Of a stretch of DNA of 54,199 nt, positions 1-8,055 are shown in pieces. The stretch is from contig NZ_JAFFZS010000044.1 in NCBI RefSeq assembly GCF_016921115.1, positions 1 through 54,199 of the forward strand, written 5' to 3'. Source of the stretch: Streptomyces actuosus (lineage in GTDB: Bacteria > Actinomycetota > Actinomycetes > Streptomycetales > Streptomycetaceae). The translations under genes and the position numbers were made by a program. The first letter of the stretch is position 1, and each line of letters begins with the position of its first letter. The notes below the pieces were generated by a model that was not told where the DNA came from, made no database searches, and was given only the letters and a program-made list of their open reading frames with translations.

Positions 1-1
1 G

Positions 2-43
2 GGCTTGGCCCTGCTCCGCAAGCGCGTCCTGCTGGCCGGGTGA
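2..43 (+). CDS. C-terminal end of a gene truncated by the window start
   Basis: An open frame enters from the left edge, reads GLALLRKRVLLAG and stops at TGA 41-43. The hydrophobic and basic ending could be the tail of a membrane protein, but 13 residues do not allow a family call. Confidence 0.35.
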   Translation, partial: GLALLRKRVLLAG

Positions 44-201
44 CCGTGCGGCGGGGGCGGGCCCGTGACCGTCCGTCAACGCTGCACGGAAAGTGATCCA
101 GAACCAGATTTCAGCCGCCGCCGACACTCACCGCCCTGGAGAAGACCGCCGCCAAAGAGGAAGACCGGAGCGATCCGGCGTTTGTCCCGCCGCCACGGCC
201 A

Positions 202-507
202 GTGCTGGACGCGGAGCCGCGCCGGGACGTCGTCCAGGTGATCGGCTCGGTCACCGAGACTTTGAGCCGAGCCGCCGAGACTCTCCATTCCGGGCCTCCG
301 GTGACCGGACTCGTTCCTGCCCTGGAGCGGGTGGTGACCGAATGCTGTGCGGATCTCGGCTTCCGGTTCTTCTTGCGCGCCCTCAAGACGTACCTGGTGC
401 CGGTGCCGGCTGACAGAGAGACGTACGGAACGCTTGTCGCGCTCGGCGAACGGTTCGGCTACCCGCGTCGGGGGGTACGCGAAGGCCTCAACGACAGAGC
501 TGACTGA
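202..507 (+). CDS. Hypothetical protein, possibly 5'-truncated
   Basis: A GTG start at 202 gives a 101-residue protein that I do not recognise. Codon use is coding-like and the middle is helical, with a conserved-looking Cys pair (TECCADLGFRFF). The same frame stays open and coding-like back to a TGA at 94-96, but that 105-base stretch has no ATG or GTG before 202. Either the true start is a rarer codon such as CTG, or the gene has lost its 5' end. No membrane segment or signal peptide is visible. It ends about 100 bases before the next gene. Confidence 0.45.
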   Translation: MLDAEPRRDVVQVIGSVTETLSRAAETLHSGPPVTGLVPALERVVTECCADLGFRFFLRALKTYLVPVPADRETYGTLVALGERFGYPRRGVREGLNDRAD

Positions 508-613
508 CCCGCCCGGGCCGCGGGGGCGTGCAGAAGCCGCCCCTGACGCGTAGATGGACGGCAGGTCAGCGCTGGGACGCCGGTGCCGCGTCGGAGGCCG
601 ATAACCTGTCGGT

Positions 614-1957
614 ATGTCGGAGCGTGTCATGCCCGGTCGCACGGACGGCCTGATCACCCTGGATGCCGCAGACGCTCTGTGGGTCGATCTGACGGCCGAC
701 AGTGCTGTGCCGACGGCGCCTGGAGCAGTTACCCGCTTTCCGGCCCATGCCCAGGCGGGGTACGTCCTGCTCGGAAGCCATGTGGTGGCGACGGTGAGGG
801 CGAGCGGCGGTCAGTGGACTGTTGCTGAGGCTGAGGTGCGCCGGGCGGCCACGCAACTGAACGCGGTGGGAACGGATCGGCAGGACCTGGTCCGCATCGG
901 TCCGTTTCGAGGGGTGCCGAGGCAGGAGTGCACCAAGGAAACGCCACTGCGTTGGCGCCGGCGCATCACCCGGGCACTGCACGAGCCGGCCGGTCCCGAG
1001 TCGGCAGCACGACGTGAGGACGGCCGGCCGTACCACCTGGCGGGGATCGACTGGCGACGGATACTCGTGGAGCAGACCCGCGACGGGGCGCAGCGGACAT
1101 GGTGGCTGCCGCGCGCCGTGGTCAGGATGCTCGACGCGGCCGAGCACGCCGAGAAGCAGTGGGTGCACGCCGCGCGGACCCGCCGGGCAGGCGCAGCCGT
1201 CACCGAGCCGCCCTCCCACGCCCGGCAGGTTCGAGAAGCCGACCCTCGACAGCCGACGAGCCGCGAGGACCCCACCGCCTCACTGCGCCCGTACGGCAGA
1301 GAGCTGGAAGGCCAGTTGTACTCGGTGCTCAGCCGGAAGCCCGGCACCTCCCGCAGAGTTGCCGGCTGGGCGTGCGCCGTCTGCCGCACCGCGCCCGCCA
1401 CCGTCCTCGACCACTGCCACGAACACGGCTACGTCCGCGCCCCACTCTGCCAGTCCTGCAACACACAGGAACGCCCCGACCACCTGTACGGCAACGACAT
1501 CCGCGTGGCGAACCGCTACACGCACCTCTTCGACACCGACGCCGGCGACTGGCTCCGCCACTGGCACCGCTGCCCCGGCTGCCGCGCACGCACCACCCTG
1601 CCCCTACCACACCTCGCCGCATGGACCGCCCACACGGCCTGCCGATCGTTGCGCCCGACCCACCGCGCCCCCCGCGGGCGCAAGCCCTGCGGTGTCCTGC
1701 GCGTGTCCTGGACGGGCAGTCAGAACGCGCCCCGTTCCTGCCTGCTCACCGTCGCTGTCGACTTCTGCCCCTCCGGCGAGCACCGAGTCCTGGCGCAGGT
1801 CGCCTATCGCGAAGCCACCGAGCGGTTTCGCATCTGGCTGGCCGAGACGGCCCCTGCCGTGGCCGCCGCGGCGGGTCCTGACCGCCTGGACGGCCTCCCC
1901 GCCCAGCCCCGGCCAGTCATCGCGGACACCAGCGGCGAGGACCTGGCACTGTTCTGA
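614..1957 (+). CDS. Endonuclease VII-fold (His-Me finger) domain protein
   Basis: A 447-residue protein. Residues about 254-284 carry the recombination endonuclease VII signature: a CxxC zinc pair (CAVC), then DHCHEHGYVRAPLCQSCN, giving the catalytic His-Me finger His-x-His and the second CxxC-Asn. The ~250-residue N-terminal region has no recognised fold and ends in an Arg-rich linker. A further C-x2-C lies at about residue 320 (CPGC). Family members nick or cut DNA; many actinobacterial homologues sit in phage-derived or defence loci, and the substrate here is unknown. The ATG at 614 has no strong ribosome binding site, so ATG 629 is an alternative start. The next gene downstream, an SMI1-type protein, starts 127 bases on. 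Confidence 0.7.
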   Translation: MSERVMPGRTDGLITLDAADALWVDLTADSAVPTAPGAVTRFPAHAQAGYVLLGSHVVATVRASGGQWTVAEAEVRRAATQLNAVGTDRQDLVRIGPFRGVPRQECTKETPLRWRRRITRALHEPAGPESAARREDGRPYHLAGIDWRRILVEQTRDGAQRTWWLPRAVVRMLDAAEHAEKQWVHAARTRRAGAAVTEPPSHARQVREADPRQPTSREDPTASLRPYGRELEGQLYSVLSRKPGTSRRVAGWACAVCRTAPATVLDHCHEHGYVRAPLCQSCNTQERPDHLYGNDIRVANRYTHLFDTDAGDWLRHWHRCPGCRARTTLPLPHLAAWTAHTACRSLRPTHRAPRGRKPCGVLRVSWTGSQNAPRSCLLTVAVDFCPSGEHRVLAQVAYREATERFRIWLAETAPAVAAAAGPDRLDGLPAQPRPVIADTSGEDLALF

Positions 1958-2084
1958 GCGGACACCGGGAGAACCGACACCTCGGCCCCACCCCGCAGCC
2001 ACTGATCCCGACACGGTCACTCCGCACGGCCCAGGTCGCACCCTGCTGCGTTCCTGCCTGCCGAGATGGTGCAGGGTGGGCGTC

Positions 2085-2876
2085 ATGCCTGCCGATCACC
2101 AAGAGTTCGATGTAGTCGTCACAGCCGTGGCTTCGGTAGGAGTCACCGTCCGCGCGGACGGGCATGGCGGATTCATCGACCGGCTCAAGCACCCCTCGTG
2201 GTGGTCGGACACCCCCCGCGCCGAGGTCGGCGACCGGCTGCGTGCGGTCGTGGTCGACGCGGCCAGGACCCCGCCACGGTTCAGCGCCCTGCCCTGTGAC
2301 ATACGGATCGCCCGGAGTCTTCGGCACACCGAACCGCTCGTGCGCCTCTGCCCGCCGCCCGGCGGCGGGCGAGTCGTGAACTGGTCCGCTGTGGAAGGCA
2401 CCTTGGGCATCGTCCTTCCCGCCGACTACAAGCGACTCGTAGAGGTCTACGGCGGTGGGGTCTTCGCGGGAATTCTCCGGCTCCTGGAACCGGATTGCCC
2501 GGATGCGATGTACGACCTGGTCGCCCAGACCGCCGAACGCGAGGAGATCCTCGCAGAACTTTGGGAAGCGGGCGAGGACAAGCCGTCGGAACTCCAGGAC
2601 GGCAGAGCCAGGCTGGTGCCCTGGGGCTATGACGAAGGCACGGGACTCTTCCTGTACTGGCTGGTCCGGCCCGAAGCGGAACCGGAGGAGTGGACCGTCG
2701 TGCTCAACGAGGGGCGCGGTCCGCTCTGGGAGGCCCATCCGATGTCGTGCAGCCAGTTCCTGCTCGAAGTGGTGGCCGGTACGACGTCATCGTTCTACTT
2801 CACCGACCTCGACGACGTCGTGGACCCTGAGGACAGGAATCGCTTCGAACCCAACTCGCAGATTTTCAACCGGTAG
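2085..2876 (+). CDS. S1-like/OB domain plus SMI1/KNR4-type protein
   Basis: A 263-residue protein starting at ATG 2085. Residues about 7-65 resemble an S1-like beta-barrel (alternating hydrophobics with VGDRLRAVVVDA). Residues about 105-255 match the SMI1/KNR4 (SUKH) fold, with the typical early motif LPADYKRLVEVYGGG, then a PWGYDEGTGLFLYWLV strand and an acidic tail. SUKH proteins are often immunity proteins against polymorphic toxins, but orphans like this are common in Streptomyces. No toxin gene lies adjacent; the nearest candidate partner is the nuclease-fold gene upstream on the same strand. The large open frame that covers this gene extends far upstream, but only the part from 2085 looks like this family. 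Confidence 0.65.
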   Translation: MPADHQEFDVVVTAVASVGVTVRADGHGGFIDRLKHPSWWSDTPRAEVGDRLRAVVVDAARTPPRFSALPCDIRIARSLRHTEPLVRLCPPPGGGRVVNWSAVEGTLGIVLPADYKRLVEVYGGGVFAGILRLLEPDCPDAMYDLVAQTAEREEILAELWEAGEDKPSELQDGRARLVPWGYDEGTGLFLYWLVRPEAEPEEWTVVLNEGRGPLWEAHPMSCSQFLLEVVAGTTSSFYFTDLDDVVDPEDRNRFEPNSQIFNR

Positions 2877-3229
2877 ACGCGCGAGGTGAGGCCGGGCCGA
2901 CCACCACCCAACCGTCTCGGGGGTGACGGGACATGTTCCCGCGGCCTGCCGCAGCCGAACGTGGACCTGATCGCCGCCGGGCGGCCGCAGACGGAGAGGA
3001 ACGAGTGCCGGTCGGGGAGAGACGGTGAGCGTCCGGAGCCGTCTCCGGCCTCACACCCACCCCTCCGTGCATGCGATCATCGTGCAGGAGGCGGACGCGC
3101 GTGGCGACGTGAACGGCCGGCGACGGGGCGCCGGGGGACCGAGCTCCCCAGGGCAGGAGACTGCCGCCCGTGCCGTGCGTGTCCGGCTCACTCGTGGGCC
3201 GAGTGCTGTGACCGAGGGGCGAAAACGCA
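2877..3229. other. Intergenic spacer without a supported gene
   Basis: About 350 bases of GC-rich spacer. Open frames exist on both strands, but none shows family motifs or convincing start context. I see no tRNA, strong hairpin or repeat here. Confidence 0.5.
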
Positions 3230-3628
3230 GTGGCGGACTGGATCTACATCCTCAACCCGAACAAGGACACCCTGGACGGGGAACCGTCCGGCAAGGAGAC
3301 GATACGCCGGCTGGCCGAGGAGGAACCGGAGCTCGAGTTCTGGCTCAGCCGCCGCTACCGCATGAGCCCGGGCGACCGCCTGTGGTTCTTCTTCAGCCAC
3401 CCGGAGGCGGCGGTCGCCGCGGTGGCCCGGATCGACGAGGAGCCCTGGGAGGAGACCGAGGACCCCGACGTCTCGCACGTCGTCGCCGCGACCCTGCTGA
3501 CCGAGGCCACGAAGAGGCTGTACCGCACGCCCGTGGGCCGGGAGGAACTGATGCTGGGTCAAGTGCGTTCGGTGCAGAAGGTGAAGCCGGAGGCCCTGCC
3601 CGTGCTGCTGGCGCGCGCAGGCCTGTGA
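3230..3628 (+). CDS. EVE-like (PUA-fold) small protein
   Basis: A 132-residue protein from GTG 3230. It opens with DWIYILNPNKDTLDGEPSG and later has a MSPGDRLWFFFSHPEAAVAAVARI segment. This is the pattern of EVE/PUA-like domains, where the 'GD' turn leads into a strand facing a nucleic-acid-base pocket. The assignment is by pattern only. Its stop overlaps the start of the next gene by four bases (GTGA), so the two are almost certainly co-translated. EVE-like proteins are thought to read modified bases, and many lie in defence-related loci; that link is inference here. Confidence 0.5.
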   Translation: MADWIYILNPNKDTLDGEPSGKETIRRLAEEEPELEFWLSRRYRMSPGDRLWFFFSHPEAAVAAVARIDEEPWEETEDPDVSHVVAATLLTEATKRLYRTPVGREELMLGQVRSVQKVKPEALPVLLARAGL

Positions 3629-4776
3629 GTCCGGCGCACGAACAGGGGCTCGCCTCCCCGTCGCACGGGAAGGACCACCACAGGCGGCTCCTGCGCAGGC
3701 AGTCCCGGGTCCGCGGGATGATGCTCGGGCTGGCGCTCGGCGACACCCTGGGCGGAGCCCGCGGCAGGCTGCCCGACGCCGGCCCGCTGCGGGCCGGCGT
3801 CAGCACCCAGCTGGCCTGCTTCACCGCGGAAGGCGTCATCCGCGCGCAGGTGCGTGGCAACCACAAGGGGATCTGCTACGCACCCGGCGTGGTCCTGCAC
3901 GCCTACTGCCGGTGGGCGTACCTCCAGGGCATCGAGACGGACAGGATGCGCCGCCGCTGGAACAAGGGTGGCGCCCCGTCGTGGCCGGACGGCTGGCTCG
4001 CCCGCGTGCCCGCGCTGGCCGAGCGGCGCGGCAGTGCACCGGCGACCGTGACGGCCCTGTCCCGGGTCGAGGAGGGCGAGGAGCGGATGGCAGGTGCGAG
4101 CCGCGGCTGCCACGCCCTGACCCGCGGTCTTCCGATCGCGGTCACCGGGCCGCAGGGCATCGCCCTGTCGGGCGCCGTCGCCGCCCTCACCCACGGGGAC
4201 GGTGCCGCGCAGTCCGCCGCCGCCCACGCGGCCCTCCTGGCACACCACTGCCTGACGGCGACCGGGGACGCGGGGCCGCCGGGCCCGTCCCTACACTCCG
4301 GCACCTCCGTCCGGGAGGCACTCCACGCCGGTGTCACCGCCCTGCCCTCCGCGGGCCTGCCCCTGACCGGCGACGAGCACGGTCGTATCGCGGCGGCGCT
4401 CCGGAACGCTCTCGACGACCCCGCCGACGTGCGGCGGCTGGCACGGCTCGCCCCCGACGCCACCGCACCCGCGGCACTGCTCGGTGGCGTCTACGCAGCG
4501 GCCTCGTGCCCGGACCGCGCCGGCATCCGTGCCGCGCTGGAGTTCGCGGCCCAGGCCCCCGACGGCGCCTCCGTCGCCTGCGTCGCCGGTGCCCTGCTCG
4601 GCGCCGTCCACGGCGTCGAGGCCCTGCCCGTCGACCTCGCCGGCCGACACGAACTCGCCTGGGTCGTGGACACCTTGGCCCGCGACCTGGTCCTGGAACT
4701 CGACGACTCACCCAGCGGGAGCGAGTACGTCCGTGCATGGGATCCGCACTGGTGGGACCGCTATCCGGGCTGGTGA
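3625..4776 (+). CDS. ADP-ribosylglycohydrolase family protein, probably lacking catalytic metal ligands
   Basis: A 383-residue protein starting at GTG 3625, overlapping the upstream stop. The fold is clear: GMMLGLALGDTLGG at residues 31-44, STQLACFTAEGVIRA at 60-74, and DGASVACVAGALLGAVHG at about 313-330. Active family members normally carry S-D-D-T-Q in the second motif and D-x-D-T in the third; these aspartates hold the two Mg ions used to remove ADP-ribose. Here the second motif reads GVSTQL (58-63) and the third PDGAS, so most metal-binding aspartates are gone. It may be an ADP-ribose-binding pseudoenzyme or a divergent hydrolase. Coupling to the EVE-like gene suggests joint function. 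Confidence 0.75.
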   Translation: MSPAHEQGLASPSHGKDHHRRLLRRQSRVRGMMLGLALGDTLGGARGRLPDAGPLRAGVSTQLACFTAEGVIRAQVRGNHKGICYAPGVVLHAYCRWAYLQGIETDRMRRRWNKGGAPSWPDGWLARVPALAERRGSAPATVTALSRVEEGEERMAGASRGCHALTRGLPIAVTGPQGIALSGAVAALTHGDGAAQSAAAHAALLAHHCLTATGDAGPPGPSLHSGTSVREALHAGVTALPSAGLPLTGDEHGRIAAALRNALDDPADVRRLARLAPDATAPAALLGGVYAAASCPDRAGIRAALEFAAQAPDGASVACVAGALLGAVHGVEALPVDLAGRHELAWVVDTLARDLVLELDDSPSGSEYVRAWDPHWWDRYPGW

Positions 4777-4947
4777 CATCCCCGGCCGCACGCAGGCGGC
4801 CGCCCCCTGACGGCTGTCGCGAACGGCAGGCGCCCTCCCGGGCGCCGACGGCCGCGACGCAGCGGTACTCAAGTCCCTGGAACGACTGCTCCGGTCGGGG
4901 CTCCGGGCGGCGCGTCGGCCCGGCGGGCCCCGCGCGGGCCGTGCGGC

Positions 4948-5375
4948 GTCTACAAGCCCGGTGCGCGCTTGGCCCGCCAGGAGATCTTCGCGCGCAGACC
5001 CCTGCCGACGCTCAGCCTCGTGAGCGAGGAGTCCGTCCTGCGGCGGCCCGTCGGAGACGGGCACGTGCTTCAGGGACAGTTGGAGCAGATCCTGCTGCTC
5101 GGACAGCGGAGGAACGTGGCGTTTCAGGTGTTGCCGACGGAGGGAACCGAACACTGCGGCCTCGGTGGCCCGTTCACCTTGATCGAAACCGTGAAGGGCG
5201 CAGGACGGCCTACGTTGAAGTCCAGCAGAGCAGTCGCCTCTGCACCGACCGTGCCGAGGTGCGGGACGCCGAGGAGCAGTACGGCATTCTCAGGGCGCAA
5301 GCCTTGACCCCCCTGAAGTCGCTGGCCTTCGTCGAGGATCTCCTGATGGAGAGAGATGACTCACCAGCCGGATGA
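4948..5375 (+). pseudogene. DUF5753-type regulator remnant, 5'-truncated and frameshifted
   Basis: The frame from about 4948 reads a typical DUF5753 ligand-binding core: LARQEIFARR, SEESVLRRPVGD, LQGQLEQILLL, VAFQVLPTEGTEHCGLGGPFTLIE. At about 5187-5195 the homology moves to another frame (GRRTAYVEVQQSSRL, EEQYGILRAQALTPLKSLAFVEDLL) and ends at TGA 5375. The N-terminal helix-turn-helix expected in this family is missing; 4777-4947 shows nothing like it. The gene is therefore doubly broken. Its 3' end still overlaps the start of the intact DUF397 gene, which is the normal arrangement of the functional pair. Confidence 0.75.
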
Positions 5376-5562
5376 GCCGACGGTGCCTGAGCCGGTCTGG
5401 TGCAAGAGCAGCTACAGCAGTGGCGAGGGCGGCGAGTGTGTCGAGGTGGCCGCGGCTCACGAGACGGTCCTGGTCCGGGACTCGAAGTGGGGGGCAGGCG
5501 ACCGGCTGGTCCTCGGGGTCTCGGCATGGGCCGGGTTCGTCCGGATGGTCGCCGGGCGCTGA
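5356..5562 (+). CDS. DUF397 domain protein
   Basis: A 68-residue protein with the hallmark DUF397 elements: VWCKSSYSSGEGGECVEVA near the N-terminus, VLVRDSKWG, and a C-terminal AWAGFVRMVAG. These small proteins normally pair with an adjacent XRE/DUF5753 regulator and act in developmental or antibiotic regulation in Streptomyces, probably as antagonists or ligands. Here the regulator partner directly upstream is a pseudogene whose reading-frame remnant overlaps this start by 20 bases. This copy therefore looks orphaned unless it works with another regulator elsewhere. Confidence 0.85.
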   Translation: MTHQPDEPTVPEPVWCKSSYSSGEGGECVEVAAAHETVLVRDSKWGAGDRLVLGVSAWAGFVRMVAGR

Positions 5563-5661
5563 AGGGGCACGTGGTCCACCACGTACGCGTTGGACCTCTT
5601 GCCGTGGGCGTCCCTGGAGGACTCCCCGCAGGTGGTGCGATGGCTGCGGTCCGTCATCTCG

Positions 5662-6444
5662 TCACCGCGCCACCAGCTCCCGCGCGTCCTCGGCCCGCAG
5701 CGGTGTCTCCTCCGCGTCGGCGGTCGGGAGTCCCCGCTGGCGGTCCCACAGCCACAGCACGTCCCGGCCGAAGGACCACACCAGCGAGCCCAGCGCCAGC
5801 AGGACCACGCCGCTGTTGACCGCCGCCGGCAGCAGTTCCGACCCCGCGACCAGCAGGCAGATGCCCTGCAGCGCGGCGACGGTCTTGCGGGCCGTGCTGG
5901 GCGGGAGCGGGGCGTTGAGCCACGGCCACACCCGGGCCGCGGCGACGAAGACGTAGCGCATCGCGCCGATCAGCAGGACCCAGGGGCCCAGTTGCATGGC
6001 GAGGTACACGCTGAGCACCAGGATCAGGAACGCGTCGACCTCCATGTCGAAGCGGGCACCCAGCGCGCTGGAGGTGCCGGTGCGGCGGGCCACCTTGCCG
6101 TCGACGCCGTCCAGCAGCAGCGCCACCGCCGTCAGGGCGACCAGCAGCGCCACCGGCGGGGTGCTCTCGAAGGAGTCGGCCACCAGTGCCGTCACCCCGC
6201 CGACCAGCGTGGCGCGGCCCAGGGTGACACGGTTGGCGGGGCCGAAGGAGGCCAGGCCGGAGCGGTGCAGGGCGCGGGAGAGGACCGCCCAGCTGGCGAG
6301 GGCGAAGGCCAGGCCGGCCAGCCAGCCCGCCGGGCCCATGCCGATCGCCGTGCCGAGCAGGGCCAGGAGCAGGAGCTGCACCCCCGCTCCCACGGCGGTC
6401 TCCTGCTGGACCGGCCTCGCGTCGTAAAGGTTGTTCAGGGCCAC
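5662..6444 (-). CDS. CDP-alcohol phosphatidyltransferase family membrane protein
   Basis: A 260-residue protein, start taken at GTG 6444 (VALNNLYDARP). It contains the full CDP-alcohol phosphotransferase motif, DGxxDGxxAR-(8)-GxxxDxxxD, seen as DGVDGKVARRTG...GARFDMEVD at about residues 113-135. Several hydrophobic helices flank it. The family moves a phosphoryl-alcohol from a CDP-linked donor to an acceptor alcohol, making phospholipids or soluble phosphodiesters such as di-myo-inositol phosphate. It is divergent from the dehydrogenase-led operon at 6551, with about 106 bases between starts. That position suggests it belongs to the same pathway and acts in the membrane. Confidence 0.85.
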   Translation of the reverse strand: MALNNLYDARPVQQETAVGAGVQLLLLALLGTAIGMGPAGWLAGLAFALASWAVLSRALHRSGLASFGPANRVTLGRATLVGGVTALVADSFESTPPVALLVALTAVALLLDGVDGKVARRTGTSSALGARFDMEVDAFLILVLSVYLAMQLGPWVLLIGAMRYVFVAAARVWPWLNAPLPPSTARKTVAALQGICLLVAGSELLPAAVNSGVVLLALGSLVWSFGRDVLWLWDRQRGLPTADAEETPLRAEDARELVAR

Positions 6445-6550
6445 CGCACACCCTCCGGCCGAGTGACAGAGTCGATCAACGCCGCGTACTGTGCGCGGCC
6501 TGGTACTTCTGCTTACGCGAACTGATTCCCGATCGTTCAGGAGGAATCCG

Positions 6551-7543
6551 ATGAACCGGTCCGCCCGCGCCTTCTGGCTCCGTTCACCGGGGCACGGCGA
6601 GATCCGCGACGTCGTGCTTGCGGAGCCGGCCGAGGGGGAGGCGGTGGTCCGATCCCTGTGGTCCGGGGTGAGCCGCGGCACGGAGACGCTGGTCTTCCGC
6701 GGTGGCGTCCCGGCGAGCCAGCACGCGGTGATGCGGGCACCCTTCCAGGAGGGCGACTTCCCCGCACCGGTGAAGTACGGCTACCTCAACGTCGGTGTGG
6801 TGGAGGAGGGCCCCGACGACCTGGCCGGGCGCACCGTCTTCTGCCTGTACCCGCACCAGACGCGGTACGTGGTGCCCGTGAGCGCCCTGACCGTCGTGCC
6901 GGAGGCGGTGCCCGCCGAGCGGGCGGTCCTCGCGGGGACCGTGGAGACCGCAGTGAACGCGCTGTGGGACGCCCCGCCGCTGGTGGGGGACCGGATCGCG
7001 GTCGTCGGCGGCGGCATGATCGGCTGCTCCGTCGCCGCGCTCGCCGCCCGCTTCCCGGGCGTCGACGTCCAGCTCGTGGACGCCGACCCCGCCCGTGCCG
7101 CGACCGCCGACGCCCTCGGTGTCGGCTTCGCCGCACCCGAGGAGGCGCGCGGCGACTGCGACCTCGTCGTGCACGCCAGCGCCACCGAGGCCGGTCTCGC
7201 CCGCTCCTTGGAGCTGCTTCGCGCCGAGGGCACCGTCCTGGAACTGAGCTGGTACGGCGACCGGCGGGTGAGCCTGCCGCTCGGCGAGGCCTTCCACTCC
7301 CGGCGGCTGACCCTCCGCAGCAGCCAGGTCGGCACCGTCTCCCCGGCCCGCGCCGGCACCCGCACCTATGCCGACCGGCTCGCCCTCGCCCTCGGTCTGC
7401 TCGCCGACCCTGTCTTCGACGCCCTCGTCACCGGGGAGTCCGGGTTCGGGGAACTGCCCGCCGTCCTGCCGAAACTGGCCTCGGGTGCGATCCCGGCACT
7501 GTGCCACCGCATCCGCTACGAAGAGGCAGGCCGAAGCGCCTGA
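6551..7543 (+). CDS. Medium-chain (MDR) zinc-type dehydrogenase
   Basis: A 330-residue protein from ATG 6551 with a good GGAGGA site 5-10 bases upstream. The N-terminal half has the motif WSGVSRGTETLVFRGGVP, seen in a BchC-like branch of the alcohol dehydrogenase family. The Rossmann nucleotide site is VVGGGMIGCSVAALAA at about residues 152-167. The GHE catalytic motif and the four-Cys structural zinc lobe of classical alcohol dehydrogenases are not seen. It is the first gene of a tightly packed operon through 10282-11457. In context it would oxidise or reduce a pathway intermediate; the substrate is unknown. Confidence 0.8.
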   Translation: MNRSARAFWLRSPGHGEIRDVVLAEPAEGEAVVRSLWSGVSRGTETLVFRGGVPASQHAVMRAPFQEGDFPAPVKYGYLNVGVVEEGPDDLAGRTVFCLYPHQTRYVVPVSALTVVPEAVPAERAVLAGTVETAVNALWDAPPLVGDRIAVVGGGMIGCSVAALAARFPGVDVQLVDADPARAATADALGVGFAAPEEARGDCDLVVHASATEAGLARSLELLRAEGTVLELSWYGDRRVSLPLGEAFHSRRLTLRSSQVGTVSPARAGTRTYADRLALALGLLADPVFDALVTGESGFGELPAVLPKLASGAIPALCHRIRYEEAGRSA

Positions 7544-7656
7544 CCTGAGAAAAGAGTGGGACGGCGCTGAACGCGGGGAAGGCAGGAGCCGTACTACACG
7601 ACGTCCCCGGCCACCGCCGGCCGGGGCCCGACGCACCGCACCTGGAGGGTCGTCCG

Positions 7657-8055
7657 TTGTTCAGTGTCACCGTCCGCGATCACATCATGGTCGCCCACAG
7701 CTTCCGCGGCGAGGTCTTCGGCCCCGCGCAGCGACTGCACGGAGCGACGTTCCTGGTGGACGCCACCTTCCGGCGCGAGCAGCTGGACGACGACAACATC
7801 GTCGTCGACATCGGACTGGCCACCCGTGAACTCGGAGCTGTCGTCAGCGAGTTGAACTACCGGAACCTCGACAACGAGCCCGACTTCGCCGGGGTCAACA
7901 CCTCCACCGAGTTCCTGGCCCGCGTCATCGCGGACCGGCTCGCCGAACGCATCCACAAGGGGGCGCTGGGCGAGGGCGCCCGGGGCATCGCCGGGATCGC
8001 CGTCACGCTCCACGAATCGCACATCGCGTGGGCGAGTTACGAGCGTGCCCTGTGA
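7657..8055 (+). CDS. 6-pyruvoyltetrahydropterin synthase (PTPS/QueD) homologue with altered active site
   Basis: A 132-residue protein, about the normal length of the family, starting at TTG 7657 after a GGAGGG site. Two zinc-ligand positions are kept, H14 (MVAHSF) and H28 (RLHGA), but the third His of the usual H-G-H is A30. The catalytic Cys of the H-K-C-G-R-L-H-G-H motif is absent (FGPAQRLHG). The catalytic Asp-His pair, usually L-D-H, reads L-N-Y (66-68). The substrate-anchoring Glu is kept (HES, E120). It likely binds a pterin or pyrimidine ring but should not run normal PTPS chemistry. From memory, the S. coelicolor homologue SCO6650 has a solved structure with an unusual active site. 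It overlaps the next gene by four bases. Confidence 0.8.
   Translation: MFSVTVRDHIMVAHSFRGEVFGPAQRLHGATFLVDATFRREQLDDDNIVVDIGLATRELGAVVSELNYRNLDNEPDFAGVNTSTEFLARVIADRLAERIHKGALGEGARGIAGIAVTLHESHIAWASYERAL

Noticed and set aside
1014..2876. A 620-codon frame suggesting a fusion of the nuclease-fold gene with the SMI1 protein
   Set aside because: The upstream part is an out-of-frame reading of the endonuclease VII gene; the SMI1 gene has its own ATG at 2085.
7657..8055. Queuosine (QueD) function for the PTPS homologue
   Set aside because: Catalytic Cys, Asp and His are missing, and no queC, queE or queF gene is nearby.
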